Part shown: piece by piece, positions 6,705 through 10,955 of the stretch
Layout of the letters: each line of letters starts with the position of its first letter
Numbering within the stretch: position 1 is the stretch's first letter
NCBI GenBank assembly: GCA_031556335.1
Contig: JAVBTE010000018.1
Location: 1 to 10,955, forward strand
Length of the DNA stretch: 10,955 bases
Direction of reading: 5' to 3'
Source of the DNA: Limiplasma sp031556335
GTDB taxonomy: Bacteria; Bacillota; Clostridia; Christensenellales; Aristaeellaceae
The notes under the pieces: generated by a model
Told to the model about the DNA's origin: nothing
What the model saw: only the letters and a program-made list of their open reading frames with translations
Database searches by the model: none
Made by a program: the position numbers and the translations under genes

Positions 6705-7772
6705 TTATACTCGCCTGATCCAGCCCATGGGGTCTGGAACCTTGCCCAGCTGGATGCCCGTTAACGTGTCGTAAAGCTTCATGGTCAGCGGGCCGATGCC
6801 GCCTTTGCCGATCCTGACGTCCTCGCCCAGGTAGCAAATCTTATCCACAGGCGACACCACCGCGGCGGTTCCGGTGCCGAATGCCTCCAGCAGTTTGCCG
6901 CTCTTGGCGTCGGCGATGATCTCGTCGATTGCCATGCGGCGCTCCTCGGTTTGGTAGCCCATCTGGGCCGCCAGTTTCAGCACGCTGTCCCGGGTGATGC
7001 CGGGCAAAATGCTGCCGTTCAGCGCCGGGGTCACCACCTTGTTTCCCTCGTACACAAACATCATGTTCATGGCGCCCACTTCTTCAATGTAGCGCTGCTC
7101 CACGCCGTCCAGCCACAGCACCTGGGCGTAGCCGCTGTCCTTGGCCTTGACGCCCGCCAAAATGCTGGCAGCGTAGTTGCCGCCGGTCTTGGCGAAGCCC
7201 ACGCCGCCGCGCACGGCGCGCACGTATTTGTCCTCCACGTAAATGCCCACGGGGGCCAAGCCGCTTTCGTAGTACGCGCCGGAGGGGGACAGAATGATAT
7301 AAAACAGATAGGTTTTGGATGCGGCCACGCCCAAAACAGGATCGATGGCGATCATGGTGGGGCGAATATACAGCGATGTGCCTTCCGCATGGGGCGTCCA
7401 TTCCTTATCCACGTCCAGCAGGGCCAGCAGCCCTTCCATGCACAGCTTTTCGTCGATGGGGGCCATGCCCATGCGCTTTGCGCTGACATTCATGCGGCGG
7501 AAGTTGTCCTCCGGCCGAAACAGCTGGAAACCGCCCTGGGCGTTGCGGTAGCACTTGAGGCCTTCAAAAATCTCCTGGCCATAGTGCAGCACCGAGCAGG
7601 CGGGGTCCAGCGAAAGAGGACCGTAGGGAACCACCCGCGCGTCGTGCCAGCCCTGGCCTTCCGTGTAGTTGATCAGCAGCATATGATCCGTAAACAGCTT
7701 GCCAAAACCAAGCTTGGACTCGTCTGCGGGCTTTTGTTTTGGCGTGTCGGTCTTTGTCATTTGTATGCTCAT
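6705..7772 (-). CDS. ilvE: Branched-chain amino acid aminotransferase (PLP class IV)
   Basis: A 355-residue aminotransferase that interconverts Leu, Ile and Val with their 2-oxo acids, using glutamate/2-oxoglutarate, with pyridoxal phosphate. It is of the longer BCAT type that resembles eukaryotic enzymes. Visible landmarks are SVLHYGQEIFEGLKCYR (60-76), the PLP lysine K195 in GFAKTGGNYAAS, YIEEVGAMN (228-236) with a conserved Glu, and GTGTAAVVSPV (299-309) for phosphate and substrate binding. I chose the ATG at 7772 because AAGGAG (7782-7787) lies 9 nt upstream; the frame upstream of it lies in the leader and is not conserved in character. A consensus promoter stands about 120 nt upstream. 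It is the first gene of the unit running to 3023; no other branched-chain biosynthesis gene is nearby. Confidence 0.95.
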   Translation of the reverse strand: MSIQMTKTDTPKQKPADESKLGFGKLFTDHMLLINYTEGQGWHDARVVPYGPLSLDPACSVLHYGQEIFEGLKCYRNAQGGFQLFRPEDNFRRMNVSAKRMGMAPIDEKLCMEGLLALLDVDKEWTPHAEGTSLYIRPTMIAIDPVLGVAASKTYLFYIILSPSGAYYESGLAPVGIYVEDKYVRAVRGGVGFAKTGGNYAASILAGVKAKDSGYAQVLWLDGVEQRYIEEVGAMNMMFVYEGNKVVTPALNGSILPGITRDSVLKLAAQMGYQTEERRMAIDEIIADAKSGKLLEAFGTGTAAVVSPVDKICYLGEDVRIGKGGIGPLTMKLYDTLTGIQLGKVPDPMGWIRRV

Positions 7773-7882
7773 CAGCGTCTTCTCCTTTTTGTCGGGCATC
7801 CGGCGGCCTTCGTTTGCCGCCCTGCCCAAGGCTTCATTTGGCATCCGCGCAAGCAAACCAAAGCTTACGCATGATACGCTTA
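7773..7882 (-). promoter_or_regulatory. Leader of ilvE with two competing hairpins
   Basis: The transcript leader predicted from the 7889-7916 promoter is about 110 nt. It contains a perfect 6-bp stem (7802-7807 with 7816-7821, 8-nt loop) and an alternative 5-bp stem (7806-7810 with 7828-7832) that cannot form at the same time. There is no T-tailed terminator, no T-box-like layout and no leader peptide rich in branched-chain residues. Regulation by this leader is a guess. Confidence 0.3.
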
Positions 7883-7888
7883 TGGACT

Positions 7889-7916
7889 ATTATAGCCCCA
7901 AATGCTTGCATGTCAA
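7889..7916 (-). promoter_or_regulatory. Consensus sigma-A promoter of the ilvE unit
   Basis: On the minus strand TTGACA (7911-7916) is followed after 16 nt by TATAAT (7889-7894). Both hexamers match the consensus perfectly, making this the strongest promoter in the window. The predicted transcription start is near 7882, about 110 nt before the ilvE ATG. Confidence 0.9.
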
Positions 7917-7926
7917 GGCTTTCAGG

Positions 7927-7940
7927 CCAGCAAAAGCTGG
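7927..7940. other. Small hairpin after the peptidoglycan-binding protein gene
   Basis: A perfect 5-bp stem, 7927-7931 with 7936-7940, has a 4-nt loop. It sits about 40 nt beyond the stop of the gene ending at 7981. No U tract follows on the minus strand, so termination here is doubtful. I see no better terminator between that gene and the ilvE promoter. Confidence 0.25.
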
Positions 7941-7980
7941 TGGAACGGGCAGGAAATGGAACGGATTTCACCCAAGGCCC

Positions 7981-9156
7981 TTACTCCTCCGGGGGGAAGG
8001 TGACGGTATACGCTTTGTTTTCCTCGCTGAGGGTGAAGGTAATCCCTGTCAATTCCTGGACGGTGCCAAGGGGCAGGTAAAGTGTTCCATCCAACAGCAC
8101 CGCCATCCGCTGGGTCATGACCTGGGGCTTGCCGTTTTTGTATACGGCCAGGTTTATGGCCTCCCCCTCCGGCGAAATGCCGTAGCTGAGCCTGTATACG
8201 TCCCGGCCGACGGGATACGCATACTCCGCGTGGCTGTCCGTTACGGAGGGCACAATCACCACCCCCGCGCTTTCCAACAGCTTCAGGAACGGCACCATCA
8301 CCGTATCCGGCCCCATCTGAAGGGGCGCAAGGGTGACCGGTTCCCCGGCCGCGCCGGTTTCGGCGGTGGGGCCGGGCACGGTCATCTGGTCGGTTTGCCC
8401 TGCCAGCACAAAGCTGTATCCCTCCATGGGCGTGGGAACCAGGGGCTGGGGCGTTTCGGTGGGCGCGGGCGAATCGGTGGGCGGGGGCGCCGTGGTTTCC
8501 GCCGCCGGGGTGGGGGTGCCCGCCTCGACCGTTTGTACCGCCGGGCGAACGGGCTCCGTGGATGTGTCCGCCGCCTCGGGCGTCGGGCTGCCGATGGGCA
8601 TAAACGTGGGCGCGGGCGTGGTGTCCTCCGGTTTCAATGTGCGGGCAGCCACGGGCCCCGGGGTTTTGGTCGCGCCGGGGGCGGCCGTGCCCGCCGGGGG
8701 CTGGGAAGGCCCGGGCGTGCCGCCGGCAACCTCCGCCGGAGCCACCCGTACCTCGTCGCTTTCATACAGCACCGTCAGCGTCGCCTTGCCGGCGATTCCG
8801 TCCGCTTTCAGGCCGTTGTTGTACTGGAATTTTTCCACGGCACGGCGGGTCTGGTTGCCAAAGGAGCCGTCCAGATCGCCGGAATAGTAGCCCAGCTCGG
8901 CCAAACGGCGCTGCATCTCCTTCACGTCGTCGTTCCGGTCCCCCACCTTGATGGTTTTGTAGGCGGCGTTGGGGGTAATGTTGGGCGTGGGCACCGGGGT
9001 GGGCGTGGGGGTGGCCACAGGCGTTGGGGTGGCCGTTTGCACAATGGCCACGGGCGCTACTGTCACTTCCGGGGGAATGGTGGGTTCCGGCGCGTTTTGC
9101 ACCGAGGACACAAACACCATGGACATGTAAATCAGGATGGTTTTCAGCAGATCCAT
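7981..9156 (-). CDS. Secreted peptidoglycan-binding protein with Pro/Thr-rich linkers and stalk-like domain
   Basis: A 391-residue envelope protein. Residues 4-20 form a hydrophobic N-terminal segment (signal peptide or anchor, with a sparse positive n-region). Residues 40-62 are a TPTP-type linker. Residues about 67-130 form a PG_binding_1 domain (KVGDRNDDVKEMQRRLAELG, then DLDGSFGNQT and GIAGKAT). Residues 131-245 are a long Pro/Thr/Ala-rich linker suited to spanning the wall. The C-terminal part (about 275-388) resembles copper-amine-oxidase-N-like stalk domains, ending LYLPLGTVQELTGITFTL with a final beta-strand. No catalytic domain is visible, so it is probably structural or tethering. 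The ATG at 9156 has AGGAG (9165-9169) 8 nt upstream and follows the BY-kinase stop by 17 nt, so the two are almost certainly co-transcribed. This suggests a role beside polysaccharide export. Confidence 0.82.
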   Translation of the reverse strand: MDLLKTILIYMSMVFVSSVQNAPEPTIPPEVTVAPVAIVQTATPTPVATPTPTPVPTPNITPNAAYKTIKVGDRNDDVKEMQRRLAELGYYSGDLDGSFGNQTRRAVEKFQYNNGLKADGIAGKATLTVLYESDEVRVAPAEVAGGTPGPSQPPAGTAAPGATKTPGPVAARTLKPEDTTPAPTFMPIGSPTPEAADTSTEPVRPAVQTVEAGTPTPAAETTAPPPTDSPAPTETPQPLVPTPMEGYSFVLAGQTDQMTVPGPTAETGAAGEPVTLAPLQMGPDTVMVPFLKLLESAGVVIVPSVTDSHAEYAYPVGRDVYRLSYGISPEGEAINLAVYKNGKPQVMTQRMAVLLDGTLYLPLGTVQELTGITFTLSEENKAYTVTFPPEE

Positions 9157-9173
9157 ATGCGACGCTCCTTTTG

Positions 9174-10520
9174 TCAGGCCCCAGCGTATTTGCGCTGATC
9201 CTCATAATCCCGGTATTCCCGGGCGGACCGAACCGGCACGCAGCTAAACACAAGGCCCAGCAGCCGGTTATTGGCTTTTTGCAGCTTCAGGATGGTTTCT
9301 TTCAAGGCCTCGGGGCCCGTGCGGCCATCCGCCACCACCAGCAGCGTTCCGTCCAGCACGCTGCCCAGCGCCGCCGCGTCCGCAAACAGATGCATGGGCG
9401 GGCTGTCAAAAAGAACATAGTCAAACTCCTTCAACACTCGCTTCATAAAGGACAAAAACGCGGGGGCCGCCACCATGCGCGAGGTGATGGACTCCGTGTG
9501 CAGGTTGTCGATCAAAAACAGGTTGCCCACGGGCGTGGGCACGATTACCTGGTCCAGCGTGGCATAGCCGCCCAAATGATCCAGCAGGTCCTGGTCGCCA
9601 TGGGCGCACAACAGCCGCCCCAGGCTGGGGGCGTAGGTGTCCATATCGATCACCAGCACCCGGCGGCCCTGGTTGCACAGCTCCGTGGCCAGCAGCGTAA
9701 GCAGGCTGCTTTTCCCCTCGTCCATATGCTCCGACGTAACCACCAGCGACCGCCGCCGCTCCCCCGCCGACGGCGCGGCCAGGGACAGGGACAGCGCCCT
9801 CACGTCCTCAATGGTAGAACGATTGACATATTGGCAAAGTATCCGCGTTTTTCTTCTCTTTTTCTTGAAAAACGCCGACAGGTCATGGCGAAAGTCCGAC
9901 ACGCGCCCCAGCACGGGCGCGCCGAACTGATCGTCCCGCACCTCCGAGGCCCACAGCATGGGCCTTTTTTTCCCGAACAGAAAATGCAAAAGCGTCATCG
10001 CCGCGAAAGCGCCTAAAAACGTCGCCCCGGTTTTCAGCACCCGCCGGGGGCCCACCGGCGCGTCCGGCAGTTCCGCCCGCTTGGCCACAGACACGGTTTC
10101 CAGGCTGGCAGTGTCCTGCAGCTGCTGCATAAACACCACGCTGACCGCCGTCACCGCCGTCTGGCACAACTCCGGCCTTGTGCCATAGGCCCGCAGTTCC
10201 AAAAGATGGGTGCCCGCCACCCCGTCCAACGTGACCCGCATGCCGTCCAGGGTGTCCGGGTTCAGCTTCTCCTCGGCCTCATACACCAGGGTGGGATTTT
10301 TCAGCAGCTGCCTGCTGTCCCGGGCCAGCATGGCGCTGGCGGCGGCGTCGTACTGGGCGTTGCCGTCCGTGCCCGTTGGCAGCACATACAGCTGCACCGA
10401 GGACATATATACATTCTCTTCATATTGAAAGGTGTAAACGCCCATGGCCACCGCCAGCGCAAGGCTAAACAACACAATCCACCGGATATGCTTCCGGTAG
10501 CTGCGCCACGCGGTTTTCAT
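9174..10520 (-). CDS. Fused Wzz-type chain-length regulator and BY-type tyrosine kinase
   Basis: A 448-residue membrane protein likely to control polymerisation and export of capsule or exopolysaccharide. The N-terminal Wzz part has transmembrane helix 1 at about 13-31, an extracytoplasmic region at 32-160 ending in a Pro-rich PDAPVGP stretch, and helix 2 at about 162-182. The cytoplasmic kinase has Walker A TSEHMDEGKSS (262-272), Walker A' VLVIDMD (288-294), Walker B YVLFDSPP (368-375) and a C-terminal tyrosine cluster (Y436, Y439, Y445) for autophosphorylation. Bacillota usually split these parts into two proteins; the fused form is typical of Gram-negatives and also occurs in some Clostridia. 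After Walker A' the usual Arg is absent (DMDTYAP). The ATG at 10520 has AGGAGG (10529-10534) 8 nt upstream; the upstream extension of the frame covers the promoter. Confidence 0.9.
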   Translation of the reverse strand: MKTAWRSYRKHIRWIVLFSLALAVAMGVYTFQYEENVYMSSVQLYVLPTGTDGNAQYDAAASAMLARDSRQLLKNPTLVYEAEEKLNPDTLDGMRVTLDGVAGTHLLELRAYGTRPELCQTAVTAVSVVFMQQLQDTASLETVSVAKRAELPDAPVGPRRVLKTGATFLGAFAAMTLLHFLFGKKRPMLWASEVRDDQFGAPVLGRVSDFRHDLSAFFKKKRRKTRILCQYVNRSTIEDVRALSLSLAAPSAGERRRSLVVTSEHMDEGKSSLLTLLATELCNQGRRVLVIDMDTYAPSLGRLLCAHGDQDLLDHLGGYATLDQVIVPTPVGNLFLIDNLHTESITSRMVAAPAFLSFMKRVLKEFDYVLFDSPPMHLFADAAALGSVLDGTLLVVADGRTGPEALKETILKLQKANNRLLGLVFSCVPVRSAREYRDYEDQRKYAGA

Positions 10521-10533
10521 CAGGCATCCCTCC

Positions 10534-10550
10534 TTGCCGGAAACTGGCAA
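10534..10550 (-). promoter_or_regulatory. Hairpin abutting the ribosome-binding site of the BY-kinase gene
   Basis: A perfect 5-bp inverted repeat (10534-10538 with 10546-10550, 7-nt loop) ends at the first base of the AGGAGG site at 10529-10534. Folding could affect ribosome access, but the stem is short and may be incidental. Confidence 0.25.
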
Positions 10551-10570
10551 TTCCACCCACCTTTTCTGTA

Positions 10571-10599
10571 AGCATAACACAAGGCATCGCTCATGACAA
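10571..10599 (-). promoter_or_regulatory. Promoter of the BY-kinase / peptidoglycan-binding unit
   Basis: TTGTCA (10594-10599, 5 of 6) and TATGCT (10571-10576, 4 of 6) are 17 nt apart on the minus strand, and TGT precedes the -10 box as an extended element. The predicted start is near 10564, with a leader of about 44 nt. The GTGTTATGMT core resembles that of the ferredoxin promoter. Confidence 0.65.
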
Positions 10600-10633
10600 G
10601 ATGGCGGAGCGGGGGTTTTGCCCCTTTGCGCAT

Positions 10634-10664
10634 TTGACAAAAACAGATTTTGCGGTAAGATAAT
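10634..10664 (+). promoter_or_regulatory. Promoter of the plus-strand nudC-like gene
   Basis: A perfect TTGACA lies at 10634-10639. Two overlapping -10 candidates follow: TAAGAT (10656-10661, 16-nt spacing, 4 of 6) and GATAAT (10659-10664, 19-nt spacing, 5 of 6). It drives away from the BY-kinase promoter, making 10571-10664 a divergent promoter region. Confidence 0.65.
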
Positions 10665-10705
10665 GCGGTGTGTTCATCCAGGCGAAAAAAGGGGATGAGG
10701 AATTC

Positions 10706-10955
10706 ATGCTGATGGCTGGAAGCGGCTTTTCGCTGATGCCGGAGGACCGGACGGCGGAGGCGGCCGACCTGCTTTTGTGTTTCTGTGAAGGCGACGTGCT
10801 GATGGCCAAAACAGAGGGCCCCGACTTTGTGGTGCCTTCCTACGAAGCGGTACAGGCGTGGCTGCCCACCGGGCAGCCCCGTCATCATTTGTTTTACATG
10901 GTGGGGGGCGGCATTTTTTTTTTTTTCTTTATAGAACGCCCCCCCCAGTGCGAAG
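10706..10955 (+). CDS. Partial gene, probable NudC-like NAD(+) diphosphatase N-terminus
   Basis: The ATG at 10706 opens a frame that stays open to the window edge (83 codons). GAGG at 10697-10700 is a short-spaced ribosome site and a TTGACA promoter lies about 70 nt upstream. The fragment contains DLLLCFCEGDVLMAKTEG, then PDFVVPSYEAVQAWLP, then RHHLFYMVGG. This pattern resembles the N-terminal domain of NudC-type Nudix hydrolases (a 'FxxGxxLL...GxxxPxxxE' style region followed by a LF...FF strand). The Nudix box and zinc ribbon would lie beyond the edge, so the assignment is tentative. Codons across a T13 tract (10914-10926) encode I-F-F-F-F-F-I, and a C8 tract (10939-10946) follows. If either tract length is wrong, the frame beyond it changes. 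Confidence 0.5.
   Translation, partial: MLMAGSGFSLMPEDRTAEAADLLLCFCEGDVLMAKTEGPDFVVPSYEAVQAWLPTGQPRHHLFYMVGGGIFFFFFIERPPQCE

Noticed and set aside
7834..7872. 12-codon leader peptide candidate before ilvE (MRKLWFACADAK)
   Set aside because: It has no ribosome-binding site, only one branched-chain residue, and no attenuator terminator follows.
8430..9060. Repetitive G-rich stretches suggesting a tandem repeat or CRISPR-like array
   Set aside because: They are the codon-level reflection of Pro/Thr/Ala linkers. No regular repeat-spacer pattern exists.
7699..9198. 499-codon plus-strand frame
   Set aside because: It is antisense to ilvE and the Pro/Thr-rich protein. Its Gly/Arg/His-rich composition is the expected reflection of GC-rich codons, and it has no domain or ribosome site.
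10695..10712. 5-codon plus-strand frame overlapping the nudC-like start
   Set aside because: It follows a GGGG tract and ends in a TGA that overlaps the real start region, but it is too short to separate from chance.
10520..10888. 122-codon minus-strand frame upstream of the BY-kinase gene
   Set aside because: It is antisense to the nudC-like gene and covers both divergent promoters.

Overview
The window looks like chromosomal DNA from a GC-rich member of the Clostridia (Bacillota). This is an inference from gene content, not a species call. The darA-holB-ricT cluster is a Bacillota hallmark, Shine-Dalgarno sites are strong AGGAGG types, and -35/-10 boxes are sigma-A-like. Almost every gene lies on the minus strand; the only plus-strand gene is cut by the right edge.

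From the right edge leftward (the direction of minus-strand transcription), the layout is as follows. (1) 10706-10955, plus strand: the start of a gene resembling the N-terminal domain of NudC-type NAD(+) diphosphatases, with a T13 and a C8 tract near the edge. (2) 10521-10705: a divergent promoter region. (3) 10520-7981: a fused Wzz/BY-kinase polysaccharide co-polymerase, then a secreted peptidoglycan-binding protein with a long Pro/Thr-rich linker and a stalk-like C-terminal domain. (4) 7980-7773: a consensus promoter (TTGACA-16-TATAAT) and a leader of about 110 nt. (5) 7772-3023: a probable five-gene unit of branched-chain aminotransferase, an unrecognised 345-aa protein, an RluA-family pseudouridine synthase, a Cof-type HAD phosphatase and a class I methyltransferase, closed by a strong intrinsic terminator (2960-2999). 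(6) 2924-520: darA (c-di-AMP receptor), holB (clamp-loader delta') and ricT (Ric/Y-complex subunit), whose candidate promoter is interleaved with that terminator. (7) 391-221: a small 2[4Fe-4S] ferredoxin with its own extended -10 promoter and terminator. (8) 1-179: a non-coding, hairpin-rich stretch bounded by an inverted repeat (36-51 / 160-175), possibly an interspersed miniature repeat element.

Functionally, the window mixes housekeeping (replication clamp loading, rRNA or tRNA pseudouridylation, branched-chain amino acid transamination) with signalling and envelope genes (c-di-AMP sensing, Ric complex, tyrosine-kinase-regulated polysaccharide export). I see no CRISPR array, prophage, transposase gene, tRNA or rRNA. 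I found no convincing new multi-gene system. The items most worth checking are the inverted-repeat-bounded hairpin array, the unrecognised 345-aa protein, the C-terminal tail on RicT, and the homopolymer/inverted-repeat cluster in the last 50 bases.
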